The translations under genes were made by a program, and so were the position numbers. Under the pieces are notes generated by a model, which was not told the origin of the DNA, made no database searches, and worked only from the letters and a program-made list of their open reading frames with translations. Shown here piece after piece: positions 15,001 through 30,000 of a DNA stretch of 64,000 nucleotides; the stretch's first letter is position 1; each line of letters begins with the position of its first letter. Location of the stretch: assembly GCA_903813345.2 (NCBI GenBank), contig CAIIXF020000005.1, positions 9,551,375 through 9,615,374 on the forward strand. Reading direction: 5' to 3'. Source of the DNA: Owenia fusiformis. Taxonomy: Eukaryota; Annelida; Polychaeta; Sabellida; Oweniidae.

Positions 15001-18000
15001 TGAATTCGATGATATTCTTAATTCATATTTTATGGATGAACTTCAATTACTCTTACTCAAGTTGAGTGTATCATAATGTTCATAATTTCATGCTTTTGCC
15101 CTGAATATTTTGTTAAACCTTAGATCTGTAGATTGAGGAACCATCTTGCAATAAATGTCACGCGTTGCTTGTTTATATTCTTCAGTGATCACTTGTCCAA
15201 CGCCACCTGCCCCGCAGAATGGTAGAATCGTGAGACAGACTGTAAACTGTGGCCAAGAGATAGAATTCGCATGCTTTAACGGATTTGATCTTGTTGGCAG
15301 TAAGACGCTAACGTGTCGAGACACTGGTGGACCCATAGGAGAATGGGACGGAGATGTCCCAGAGTGCCAAGGTAACGTATTTTATGATCGATATATGTTT
15401 GTATTAAATATAAATCATGAAGTGAAAAACAATTTTCGCAACAATACACATCATGTTCTCTTGAATATGGGGGGATGCTGGCAGTCGGAAAATTCAAATC
15501 CGGAAAAATGGCTCGGATTAAATCCCAAATATAATTAGCTCGAAATTTTGTACTATATTATGTAGCTGGTGTATGCGAGGAACCGATGCCATTTGCACCC
15601 GTAAACGGAAGGAGGGATAACCGTCCCGGAAAAACTGACGATCCACCATACACTCCATTTGAGAAAATTTCATATGAGTGTAATTCATGTTACACTATCG
15701 CACGCAATCGTTTCAACATTGTTGACAAGGACATCATGTGTCTAACTGGTCTTGAATGGGATGGTCCTGTTCCCACATGCGAAAGTAAGTTTACGTTAGT
15801 TAAGTAACTAAATTCCACACACGTTGATGTAAAACATTATGCATGGTATTATATTGATATAGATACATGACATAGATATTTTGGGAGCTCGTAGATAATT
15901 GTCCATTGAACAAAATTTAAAAATTGAAACAGATTCCCATTTTATTGAAACATCTAGAACTACTTCAAAATCAGCTGGAAATCGCATCGTGAATACAATA
16001 ACAAAATGCCTGAAATTGAAAAATACTAATTTGCAGAGAAGGTTTGTGACGACATATTCCCACCTACAAATGGAGAGATCACAAAGAGAGATATTGAATG
16101 CGGAGGTGAAACAGTGTATGGATGTGATTCATGTTATAGACTTACTGGAGCAAACCCCAGGCAATGTACTGATAATGGATGGGCTACACCTCCACCCCAA
16201 TGTCAGCGTAAGGGAATCTCTATACTCCATTCAGTGCATTCTCTTATATTTCTTATTTATGCATGATAATTTATAGAAAAAATGTGAACATTTCCCGCAC
16301 ATTATTTGGTACATCGGATAATAGACCTTTTGAAGAGTAAGCCCTAAACGAGAACCCATGGGTAAGCATATGGGGTGTGAAGGGCTAACATTTGCAACAT
16401 TCATGACGTACATAAATCAGTTTGGATTAAAGAAAATTATTAGACCATTTCTATCTATAGTAAATAATACCATATAGTATCGTACTTAAGAGTATCGTAC
16501 TGACTAATTTGAGGAATATAATTAGAGGAAGTTATACTTAATCATTTGATTTTTGTACCTGGCTTCCGGAACATATGCAGGGTTTGATTTCTGAACATGT
16601 GATTGGTATTAATCTACACATTGAACGTAAGTACTTAAATCAAAAACGTGCGTTCCGCCACACTGGTAGTGTGGCGGAACACTGCTATCAAGTATAAGAT
16701 CATACGTTATTTTTGTAGAATTATTCTGTCGTGTATTGAGACCACCTACAAATGGGCGTATTACTGGATTAACTTCCTGTGGTAGTGAGGTTGAGTTTAC
16801 ATGTAACGATGGATTCACTCTTGTTGGAAGGCAATCATTGCGATGCACTCCAACTGGTAGTGGTGAAGTCGATTGGAATGGTCAACCACCTACATGCCAA
16901 AGTAAATGCCTTTTAATTTTTACATCACACTTTTGAAAATAAATCTACTTTTATTTAGTGTAAATACTGGTCAACGATGAATAAATATTTACCGATTTTT
17001 AAGTGAACAATGTGAACAATAACGCAAATGCGAGTAGGTAGTTACCAGTTTCACCACCAGGTGGCTCGCTCGGGTCAGATAGCATGGCGGGTATAGTAGA
17101 AAGTTCCCTTTAACTTAAATTACATCTGTTTTAGTGGTTCAATTTTCATATAGCCCTTATGTATCGAATACTTATGCAAATTAAAGTATGTCAAGTAAAA
17201 GAAAATGTTATATGTCCAATACAAGAAAGGATATTTCACTTTTTGTGATTTTGTAATATGGAGTCTATGGGGAATCAACCCGAACTAGAAGTCACATTTT
17301 CAAAAAAGATTAAATTTTAAGTTGATAAACATTTTTCGAAACCATATTTTTAGATGTATTTTTACATGTAGATTTCAAATATGACATCACTTTGACTGAA
17401 CTTTGAATATTTAATGACGTAAATCAAGATCTTTTCTACTCGCATCTAGTCTATTATTCATATATTTTCGCAATTTACTTATTGATGATGCGTTTTTATA
17501 TTTTCATTACACTTTTAAAAATAAATCTACTTTTATTTAGTGATCGTAAATACTGGTAAACGATAATAAATATTTACCGATTTTCCAGGTGAATCATGTG
17601 AACAATTATTCATATATTTTCCAAATTTACTTATTGAATGCCTGCTTTTCGCTAGGTTCTGGATGTCCAATACCGATGAATTCTCCACCTGTAAATGGAG
17701 CTGTTGTCCAGCGACCAAATTCAGGGCCTCCATATTCAGTTGGTCAAGTATTCAAGTTTGAGTGTAACGAATGCTTCCGTATTGCACGCAACAGATTTGG
17801 TCAAAGGATTGACCAAATACGATGTCAAGCCAATGGCGAGTGGGACAATCCTGCACCAACATGTGAACGTATGTCTTGAGTTCTTACATTGTAGTCAAGT
17901 GTGATAGAAAATGGTACTGTAGAAAATGGAATCCCATGTTGACGTCCCACTTTGAATCATGTTGTATTTGGGTCATATTCGGGAGTTAAAGCTTATAAGA

Positions 18001-21000
18001 ATGACTACTAAGGCGTATGATTATATAATAAACATTCATTATTTAAAAAGAAGAACAAGGTTCATATAACAAAAACGCCAACCGATACATATCGCAACAA
18101 CCATACTGAACAATACATCTGTATATCAAACATCATCTATTCATCTTTAACCCTTCATGGATATTTCATCTTTATTTAGAGTTGAGATGTGAAGATATCA
18201 GATTTATCCAGAACGGCATTGTAACTGAAATAGACAGATTATGCAGGACCAATACCTCACCAGACAAACAAGGAAAAGCATTTTACGAATGTGAAATTGT
18301 GGATGGGGTGCAGTATGTTCTTCAACCAAATCGACCGAACGTTTGCACTGAAGGACCAAACAAAATAGCAGACTGGGATAGGAAACGAGAATGCGTACCT
18401 AGATTGACAGATCTGGGTAATTACGATTCATTAATAACTTTAATTGGTTGTAATAGTTTTATTGTAGAACCACATTACACATCACAAATAAAAAATGCAT
18501 CAATATGTACTGCTGTTATAACAGAGATTTTATTGCATCATTTCAGAATGCACTCCACCAGCGAATTCTCCCCCTGTAAATGGAAGATTCGTTTCTGGAA
18601 GACCCCAGTCTTCTTATGCTGTTGGTATTATTCTTCGATATGGCTGTAATGCCTGTTACAGAATCTTTGCCTCTGGAAGAAACGATCGCGATGACGACAT
18701 TGCATGCCAGGAAGTCATCAAACCCGGTGAAGTCTTAAAAACAGCAGATTGGGATTCACCTACTCCTGTTTGTAACCGTATGTTTGCACTGATTTATTTA
18801 TTATAGAACTGCGCCATTTCTTTCGGCCAAGCTACTATTTATTTCTCAAGTTTGATAATGTGACATATATTTACCATGTTTACACACGCGTTTGTAGCTC
18901 CATTGATTTAATAGAACATAACATTGAAGTGTCAAGAGGTGAAGTGCTAAAAGTGGTAAAAATACTAGAAATGGAGCGCTTAAGATTACAAAATAAGCAC
19001 GGTCAGAAGGAAATCCCAAACATAAATTTCACTGATCTAACTCAAGAAATTGTCTTATACCTTCCTTTCAAAATCCTTTTCAAAATCAACAAGGCTATAA
19101 CAACATGTTTCATCGTAAGACGAAGCCATTGCAATAAACCTTGAAGACTATTTGAAAATAATATTAACAGTCCAACATCAGAAATTGTTCTAGAATATGT
19201 GCTTGTGTAGTTTTTTATGTAAAATATACCAAAATAAATCTAAAATATGTGAAGGAACTAAAAATCAGAAAATCTTTTAAATCATATTGCAGGATTACGA
19301 TGTAGTGCTATAACGGCCCCAACATCAGGTCGGCGTATACCATTTTCTGGAAGTGAGCAGTGTGGTGATGAAATTCGATTTGAATGCAATGATGGATTCA
19401 ACCCAGAAGGGGTAGACCGCATAAGATGTACACAGACAGGTCCATTTAAAGCGGAATGGGATAATAAACCACTTATTTGCAAAAAAGGTAAACACTCAAT
19501 GTATGTTGCGCATAACACATTCAAGGAAGGTCCAGGGCTTAAATCCTTAAACCATCAAGTTTTACTAGTTGATAATGAAAGTTGATCATAGAGAATGTCT
19601 AGCAGTAATATAACAAAACAAATATCCCATCTATGTATTCTCAAGCATTGTCCTTGTAGAATGAAATATTTGCTTAAATATTGACAGAGGAGATGCGGTA
19701 ATAGCAAAGCATCTGTCCATTACAAACTATATAAAAATACCAATATAATCCAGCGTATTGATTTCACAAACTTTTCAGTGTTTACACTAAATAAAATTGA
19801 TATTTTAGTGGAAATAAAATTCTGCGAAGCTCCTCTACCGTTTGCACCACAAAATGGACGCAGAGTTGCAGGTAGTGCTAGCCAACCGTATGAGCCAGGT
19901 GACGTCATTAGATACGCATGTAACAGATGTTACAAATTGTCAAGTTCCGGACCATTGGGTGGTGGTGGAATTGATGACGACATCGAGTGTTTGAATAGTG
20001 GTGAATGGGATGGTGTCGTTCCAGCTTGTGAAAGTAAGCTTTTCATATTGACCCTATGCACGAGTGACGTCACAAATACACATTTTTCCAGCTCAGTTCA
20101 GCTGGCCGTCTAGAAAAGCCCGGGAAAATCAACGTGGCTCACCGACAGTCACATAATATTACTTACATAGGCCTACTTCCCTCGTGTTTAATGATAGCGT
20201 TATTAACACAATGCGTGGTATTTGAATGTGCATTATTTACTGATAACTTTATAAATAATTAAATTTTATTTTACTTATTATTTAGAAAACCAGGTCTGTT
20301 TCGAATACTACACTGTACCTGACAAGAAATGAGCGCTGCAAAGTCGATCGTGTTCTTTTGGTTCCCAGTTTTGCCTTTTTACAGCATTTATGCATACTAG
20401 CTTTCTTTTTACAGGTGACTTCTTGTCACTCGGAAAGCGATAAAACGTAATGCCGACTTGTTCTCTATTCGAACATTCAACAGCAACCAGTGGCGTAGCC
20501 AGAAAGGAAAAAAACGACGAGGCAAAAATATTTCATAACCAACTGTCTGTCACATTGTCGCAACGCAAAACGCATACGTACACCATACGTACAGCCAGGC
20601 ATTCATCAAGGCAACACAATTTTCCATCATTATGATACTTCAACCCAACGCAATTGAGTAATATATACTAATTCGGACTGAAATTAAGTCATCTTTTGAA
20701 CAATCTATTTATGAAACAACTCTTCAGTTTTACAGAAAGGGGCCGTTTTAAAGTAGAACAATATCAAACAGGCAAACATTTCACCAACAATTTGCTACAA
20801 CGCTGAGCGACAGACGCCGAACATCTTTCACTTTTTTAAGTAAGAGACAATAACAATACAGTGCGTCCCATAAAAACGCAACAAACAAAAACATTGTAAA
20901 ATCACAAAACCAGTGATGATAACATCAATTTGATTTAGTTTACCTGGAAGCCACATGTCTCTTCTTTCCAATGGTATGTCAGTTATTCATATAAGACCAC

Positions 21001-24000
21001 GGACCACTGAATAATCATTCATTTTGCACAATCTGCTCTGGACCAAGTTTTAGATATTGCAACAGTTAACAAAGAGTCACCAATGAGGTTGCTCCTCTCC
21101 GCCAGAACCTCAGATGATTCAAAGAGGTGTTCGACATGGACACACAGGCCAGTCCGCTCTGTGTAGAGAAATAGTTGTAGTCAGTAGAGAAATAGTAGTC
21201 ATGGGATTGGGAAAGGGAATGTAATCTTTCATAATTAATCTTTCATAAGAAGACAGGCAACGACTGTTTATGCCGCTTTTTTCCATATGTTTACTAAATG
21301 AAATTGATGTAATCATCACTGGTTTTGTGATTTTGCAATGTTTTTCTTTGTTGCATTTTTGGGACGCACTGTATAGGTAATGCAAGTAACACGATATCAC
21401 TCTGGTGGCATAAAATATAGCAATCAATTAAATACAGATAAAAGTCAGTTTTTCATATCCATTGGTTGTATCAGACAAGAATATACTTGCTCTTCCTCCC
21501 AAGGAAAAATCTATCGTTTAAACTGAATCTTTCATAGATTTCATATCGCAAACAAACATTAATTATCATCGTGCAATATACTTAACAGCGTTTTTTTTAA
21601 TATACTGCCCATACAATATACTTATTCATATATCTTATCAGACTATATTACTTGTGTCTATTTTCGTAATTCAAAAAGATCAGTGATTTAAATGCTATAA
21701 TTGTAATTTGGAGTATTGTTTGACCAAAGTAAAATTGGTTGTCTGAGTACGTTTGAGACATAGAATATTATACTTTCAATAGAAAGATAAAAAATAATAA
21801 AAAATGAATTTCAAAGATTGGCGTTTCAGCCAAGTGCACATTGATTACTTTTACACTTTACGCTGGAAGTTATAAAAATGACTTTTTTACCAGCGTAAAA
21901 TTGAATTTCGAATAAAAATATTCTTGAGTAGATTAGTGTTGATAGACCTTCCTAGGTCGTTATATCTGGGTGAAAGTAAAAAAGAAATACCCTAAATAAT
22001 AAGGTACCTGATCTTCTTGCCACAGTGAGTCTTGTATCATAATAATATCAACCAAAAATCTGAAAATGGCGCCGTTATAATTTGGTTCAAAAACGAAGGC
22101 TAGGCGATGTGCGAACGGTATAAAATCGCACGCAAGTGTCTTGAGAGAAGGCTACTTTAAGTTCTATATAAAGAGTACATGAAATTATATTTAGATAAAA
22201 TCAACAGAACATAAGCTTTTATTTTAATGGTATGTTTTCAAGAAAAAGATGCTTATTTTAATGGTTTTATATCCGATCATTATTTTTCAAAGGCTGTAAA
22301 AAGCGACGAGGCAGCTGCCTCATTTGCCTCAACGTAGCTACGCGCTTGGCAACGCAGCATTTAGGCATACTCTTTTAACTTTTTCTCATCACTTCGTCGC
22401 CATTTTGAGCACTGGTTGCTTATGACGTTTTCTAGACGGCCAGCAATATTTTCTGGCCGGACAAAGGCATGACGTCACACTGATGCATAGGGTCAATACT
22501 GGTACATAATTCATCATACGACGTGGTACTAAAACAAGCTTTTTCTAAAACAAAATAAAGTTACTTAATGAAACTGTTGGATATATATGATAATAAAATA
22601 TACTGTCAGATGAATAATTTCAAGAATATTCCTTCTCCATTTACCGAGTGCATGGTCAATATTTTGGGACACGCTGTATATGTTTTAAAAATTTAAGACC
22701 ATTTCATGAACTTATATTATTCTAGAATTACAATGCTCGGCGGTCACACCACCTGAAAACGGATTCATAGTATCAGCTGATCGAGAGTGTGGTGGCAAAA
22801 CGAGGTTTGCCTGCAAAGAGGGGTACACACTCTCTGGAGATGCTGAGATAACGTGTACCGAAAGCGGTAACTACGACAACAATCCTCCAACATGTTCCAT
22901 GGGTATGGATATATTTTAGTTCAGAATGACATTCATTTCCCTCTATATATTTATTAACCCTTATTCTCCATTGGATTATGTCCTCAGTCCTGTCTTTGAT
23001 TGTCAATATTCTGATCTTCAAACACTGCAACAAAAAAACACTTTTGAAGGCAACATCAGACCTAGCCAATAACATGTAACATTACCAGTTTGTTTCAATA
23101 TTAGAATAATTTTAGCTTGTAATCAGTTCTTGTATATGATCATACCTATTTTTAAAAAATCCCCAGAAGTTTTTACACATTTTTGCTCATTGAATCATTA
23201 ATAACTTCACTATTTGATAGATATCACATATTGAGTTATGAAAATATGTTTTTTTATTTGTCATGACTTTTAAAGATATGTTAGAGATTTTTTCATAAAA
23301 AAATTGAATAAGTTGATAGCTTTTCATTTCTCAAATATTCAAATTTCCCGCCATTTTTTAATCATCAAATATCACACTGTACATTGCAAAACATTATTTT
23401 TATCACCGATGCAAGGATTGAACAAAGGACACAATATTTCAATAATAAAATTCCATATCTAATGTGCCATTTCAATGGTTTAACATATCAGAAATATTTT
23501 GCAAAATCCCGGAATTAAACTTTTCTAAATAACCTAAGCTTCAAATATAAACCAATGTTGATTGTTTAACAAGTTTTAAAAGGAAGAAAATATCGTAAAA
23601 AGTGACATTGGGTAAGACTTCAACAGAAACCGAAGTGGTTTGAAGTTTATATGGATCGAATACACAATTCAGTGTTTCATTATTGGATTCAATTTTTCAG
23701 AATTTGGCATTTGCAGAGCTAGTGGCGATCCCCATTACAAGACATTCGATGGGGCAGCTATACACTTCCAGTGTGCCTGCCTCTACTTATTATCCGGATC
23801 TAAACCCGGTCCATGGAACCAATGGAAGATTCTAGTTCAAAATGAATACCTGAAAGGCAATTTTATTGGATCGTGGACACGTTATGTTGAAATTCAGTAC
23901 AATAATCTTGAAATCAGGCTGCTTCAAGGAGCGTTGGGCAAATCGAAGGACCCTGTAAATTCATTTGATGATCCAGTTGCAGGTGGATTTAACGTTCAGG

Positions 24001-27000
24001 TAAAAACTCTTTTAAATTGAGGTGCAGTGAACATAATTGATATTTTTGAAAACCATAGAATTATCAGTCTATCCCACGGGAAAGTAAAATTCATCATCAG
24101 CAAAATAAATTGAAAAAAAGTTCATAACCATCGAATATCATTTTTAAAACCATCGAATATCACTTGTGAAACCATTGAATATAATTTTTAAGAAGTGATA
24201 TTTGATAGCTTAAAAGTGATATTCGATGGCTTGGGCATTTTCGCTAAATTATGATGTCTTGATCCACATCTATATCCTTGCAACATGTGCAACCATGGGA
24301 TAACATTCAATATCATGCCCGAGCTACATTTAATATCATAGATCTTTTGAGATATGATATAATGGATGAAAAAAACACATGCCTTCATCAATTGTTAATA
24401 GAATAAATAATTCTACAGGGTAGGCCAAAAACGTAAATGTTTTTATTTCACTATTTTCATGAATGCTACAATCAATTATATATCTTGGTCAATTTCAATT
24501 TTCCATTATTGGTCAAGAAGATTAGCAAAGTATGAATCTGAGTCCCAAACCATTGAAAAGTTCTACAAATTGTAGGCTCAATCTAATCACTTTTTCTTGA
24601 CACTGAATCAGTTTTTCTTCATCTTGCTTATTAACCTTATGATACTTCTAATATTCAATTTTTCTGTAAATAATTAAAAATATGAAAATATAAAATATAT
24701 ATGTCAGTCTGGTGCTACAATATGTGTAGAGGCATGATTTAAATCAGGGCTAAATTTGTTGCTTCGAATATCATTCTGAGAATGGTATTTTTCATTTAGA
24801 TTCCCAATGTTCGTTAGCCTTTCTTTCTTATAGGCCTACAGGAAAACCCTGAAACCAAATGAAAGCAGTTGTTTAAATTTTGAATAATGACACAAGTGTA
24901 TACAGAAATAAGTATAACTAATTGTACAATAATTTGAATTTATATGATCGACACAGGTTGATGGACTGAGGGTTGAGCCAAGTACGAGACTTCAAAATGG
25001 CGATATTGACATTTATCTAAAAGGATTGTTTGTATGTGTTGAAATCAAGCCACTAAATTTGAAAGTGAAATGGGATGGTTCAGCAAGAGCTCTTGTTGTT
25101 CTTGGAAGTGAGTTTTGTATTGATATAAAATGTAGCATCTAATATAAATTAAAAGAAAAATACCGGAGCCGGATACAGAATAAAACAATTTAGGACAAAA
25201 CTTCTTCCTCACAATTTAAGTTCATTTTTTAGATTTCTGGAGAAACAAGGTGGAAGGAATTTGTCAAAACTTTAATGGGGACCCTTCAGATGACCTGACA
25301 CTACGTAATGGCCAATCTGTTGCTGGACAAGATAACCCTGGAACGCAGATTGGAAACAGTTATCAAGTGAACAGTCAAGATGAGTAAGATAACTACAGTC
25401 AGTTTTCGATAAAAAAAATATAGAAGATATTCACAGGGAAGGGTCTTGCATGCGTTGGGGATAACGTGCGTTAATATCTATCACAGGTATGGGGTTTATT
25501 AAGAGGAATTGTATATGTGACTGATGATGATAAAACAAAACTATACAATCATGTAGTATTGTCCCATCCCATGCATGGGTTTATTTATTATCCCATGACA
25601 CTGTTCTATCACATATAACATTTAAGGTTTTTGATGCGACCTTTTTTGCACATGATCCACATGCGTCCATTTTGTTTAGCCTAGCGAGCGTTGTTTTAGG
25701 TGTAAGGTGGCAAACATTAGACTTTGTTCGCTCGTAAAAAGCTCTCAACTGTAATTTGGATTGGATGGGTGAGGGTTAAATAAAATATTTTTAAATTTTG
25801 TTTTCACCTCATTTCATACTAAATAAACTCGATATCATGTCACGCTTAACCACTGAATCAGTCAGTAACATATTTCATTTTAATCTATGTTGTTTTAGGT
25901 GTAAAGCCTGCGACTTGGATGATATTCCCACATGTATCGACCAAGATACAGTCTTTAGGAAGTGTAGCATCCTCGGTGATATCACAGGCGTTTTCGGTCA
26001 GTGCATAAGAGCATTGTCAGATGCTGACAAACAATACTATCTAGAGTCGTGCCAGATGGACTTATGCGTGGACCCATCTGTATTCTGTGATATACTAGAA
26101 GACTTTGGAGCGTTCTGCGCATCTGAATCTGGAACTGTACGCGGTTGGCGTAGTCAAACTAATTGTCGTACGTAGGCATAACACATTTTTGAATTTACGT
26201 CAAATTAATGGTTTAAATGATATTGAATAAAGACTGTAAATGTTCACGATCATATTGACACAACGAAATACAGTTAGCTTATATCTATTTACAGCGTTCC
26301 CGAGCTGTCCGTTCCCAAGTGAATACAAGGAAGATGGCTTATCATGCCAAAACTCCTGTGTTGAACCAAACGCTGAAGATTCGTGTCCCCCTGGAGAGGC
26401 ACCCGTAGAAGGATGCTTCTGTCCCCCATTTTTCGTACTGTCTGGAACAGATTGTGTACCATTCCCGTTTGGATGTGGATGTACAGATGAAAATGGTATT
26501 TTCAGACCGGTAAGATAAAATTTGGAATATATGATTCTTTGTAGATACTAGAAAAGCAGCAACCACCTATGAGTAAAACTGATTATATGCACATAATTGA
26601 CCATAAACACCAGACATAACAGAGGCGCCGCAGTAGTTATGAATTTTAAAATGATGACATGGGCTCTATCAGAGGTGGTAGAGCCCATGATGATGACAAT
26701 GGAAATTTCCTCCGACGGGGGTTTATCCATTTTGTTATAAAAATTTGTCATGTGATAACATATTTGAAAACAAAATATACCAACTAAACACCTATGATAC
26801 ATTATAAGTGAAGTGTATGCCGTGTTTCAATTTGTTATGGAAACCTTTGTGTTTTATTTGTTAAGTTGATCATGTTCTCACTTTAGAGAGGCTCACGTTG
26901 GCTCAATGATGATTGTACTATCATGAACATGTGTCTTGGAACTGGATCTGTCAACACCCGGCCATGGCAGTGTAGAAATGGCCAGTTGTGTACCTTGGTA

Positions 27001-30000
27001 GATGGTGCGAATCAATGTACCTGTCCAGCAGGCTTTACGAAAGCAATTGACGGCTCTTGCACACGTAAGGATTTGTATTAACTGCATATTCGAATTCCAT
27101 GGTCTAATAATATAGTTGGAGAAACTGCAACCTTGCAAATCAAGATATATTTACTGTCACCATACGGAATTCTTAATATGATATGAAGTGAATCGAATGC
27201 TTTATACTAAAATATTATGTTATTTGAATTTAGCAAATGACATTTGTAAGACCAGACCATGTTTGAACGGTGGTACGTGTATCCCAGATGGAAGTGAAGC
27301 AGGATTCGCTTGTCGCTGTCCCACAAACAATCCTGGGAAGAGATGTGAAGGAAGTATGTACAACTATATTTCTTCTGAAAAACAACATCGTTTTTTGCCA
27401 AAAAGCATTGACATGAAAGCCTCCGTTGCTTCAAAGTAAATTTAGAAATTATGGAATTATTTGGTTTCCTTGTCTCTAGTTCATCCTTATGCAATTTCAT
27501 TTAGCTAATGGAGGATGGTGTCCTGGGTTGCAGGCAGTTTTCTGCGATCCTTGTGCTGAAAGTTCGACAAATCTGTTTGTACGTACATGTCTGTGCAAAC
27601 GGCCAGTATCTCCTGGACTGCCATGCTCTGGTGACTTTGTATATGAAGAGCCGTGTACAGGAATATGTCGACGTAGGTCTCAGTTATACTATACCTTGCA
27701 TTTGTTGTTCATGAGCAACCTATTTGGCTTATTAGCAATGATTATATTATTGGTTTTTATTTGTCTGTTCCTTATTAATGGTTTATCGGATGACTGTTAG
27801 ATGTTAATAAGGTACTTTCAAAAATATTGTAAACAATACAATTAGACAAACAGAGTATCTTATGCATTTCTAGTTGTTAGGTATAGTAGAGTGATATGAC
27901 CATGGTTTAATTTTCTATATTTCCAAATACTACAATTGCCTCCCGATTTCGAAAAATTCAACAGTCACCATAAACTTCGGAATCTCTGCAATTTTTATCT
28001 GAAGTCTTTATCTTGTATATCATCTTTTTCTGTCTTATGTGTCTCACTCTATTCATTCCCATTGATTTTAGCTTGTTTCCCCAACCCTTGTGAAAATGGT
28101 GGAACGTGCATTGAGAACGGAAAACTATTTCAATGTAGATGCCCGTCTGGCTTTAGTGGTCCCCGATGCCGCAGGAGTAAGTATTTTCTTTTATGATATA
28201 ATAATTGAAATATTTAGCTTTATTTTCACGAGTTTAAAGTAGTATCCATTCATTGAATTTACTTTTAATTAAGTGGAATTTTGAAGTATTAAGTCAAATT
28301 GCCAAATAGTATTTTATACTAGGGGTTTGGGGAACATGCTTGAACAATTATAATGATTCTTTTTAAATATAAGCTCAATCGCAGTGCAGTTCGGCCCCAT
28401 GTAAAAATGGTGGTTCGTGTTCTGAGACCGTCGACCCATTGACTGGAAGGCCTGACTTCTTCTGCTCATGTGTGAATCCGTTTACCGGAAAAGATTGCTC
28501 TGAAAGTAAGTACAGTCAAGTTATTTTTCTTTGAATAAAACCCCGCATATATCCCATTTATTTGAACGCCTGAATAAAACAATTTGATCGACATGATCTG
28601 TTTTTTATTATCATATCAGTCAGCATGCAGGGTGATCCGAAAGAAACAGAACCCCACAAATGTGTTATAATTTCAGTATATTCTGAAGCATACTTTCCAT
28701 ATCTTAGACTGAAAGAGCAATAAAGAAAGAATTCTTAAAACATTTAACGTGTAATGGTGAAAACGTTTCTCTTGGTGGAATATCAGGTGTCTGGAATCTC
28801 AAAGTGAACTTTATTTCATTTTAGATCCATGTAAGGGTTTTGATTGTGTCAAGAATCAAGGAGCATGTGTTATCAATAATGGAGTTGCGTTCTGCCAATG
28901 CTTCTTAAACCAATATGGTCAGCGCTACTATGGGCGTCTCTGTGAAAGCAGTAAGTAGTTATTCACCCAATATCATATCACAAAATACATATATTGACCA
29001 ATTTGAAATGGATAACTGTCATTGCGAACATGATAATCTGAGATTTTGATTCACAAGCTTGTTCCAACTTTTTGTGTAATTACACCACCTTGGAATTTGA
29101 AGATGAGATTTTGATACAAATCGTGAACATCATCTTGATTTGACAGCAGAGAAACAATAGTAGGCCGTGATACTCAACACATAAAACATAACAACCATAT
29201 TACCAATCATGTTATAATACTAGTACAAATTCCTTTGTAGTTAACGGAGGGTACTGTCCCCCAAGATTAGGCCAATGCGATGCAACCTGTGGCGGTGGAA
29301 ATATTCCAATCATCAAGGAGTGTAACTGTCCAAAACCTGTTGGAAGCGGACAAATCTGCCCGAATGGACAACAAGAAATCAGAACATTCCCCTGTAATAA
29401 TCAGCCATGCCCAAGTATGTGAACTATATGTACTTGTAGAATCTAACGCAGATACATTTACCAGTTTTGATTTTAAATATTGGTCTTCATAGTAGCCTAA
29501 TCGGTCTTACCTATAGTTATAATGACTATGAATGATATGTCCGTGGTTTTGAATTGTGATAATGGTTTCTGAATTGTGACGGAGAGGGGGTAGACACTTG
29601 GACGTTTAATTGATCATTGCTTTAGCTATTGATGATTGTTCCTTGTGACTGATTGTATTTGTACCGATTGCAAATAGGAATGATGAGCAAAGTGTATCCT
29701 CTGAATGCACGTATGGAAAGTGAACCACTGACCCTCTTGGAATGAATACCATTGTCATTGCGATTCGAAAATTCAGTACACACTTATGTCAAAGTATTTT
29801 ATTAACTTAAATGGCCTCAGATCGACCTGAAGCGGCATATACAACAACACATTCATCCATAATAATACGTGGTTTCAATTTTCAGTTATTCAATGCGGAG
29901 ATGGCGACGCAATGTTGATATGCCCCACTGGAACAGCGATAGATGTTATGTTTGTTGAATACGGTAAAGGAGTTGACGATCTTTGTGGGCGAATTCAAAG

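Noticed and set aside
16600-16625. Phrase ending ATTGAACGTAAGT that looks like the end of a CCP exon
   Set aside because: No CCP core upstream and no acceptor giving a full domain; at best a relic, and adding a domain there would break the array order.
25680-25705. tgttttaggtgtaag, a look-alike of the C8 exon acceptor at 25891
   Set aside because: The following sequence (GTGGCAAAC) soon meets stops and lacks C8 text; the copy at 25899 keeps frame.
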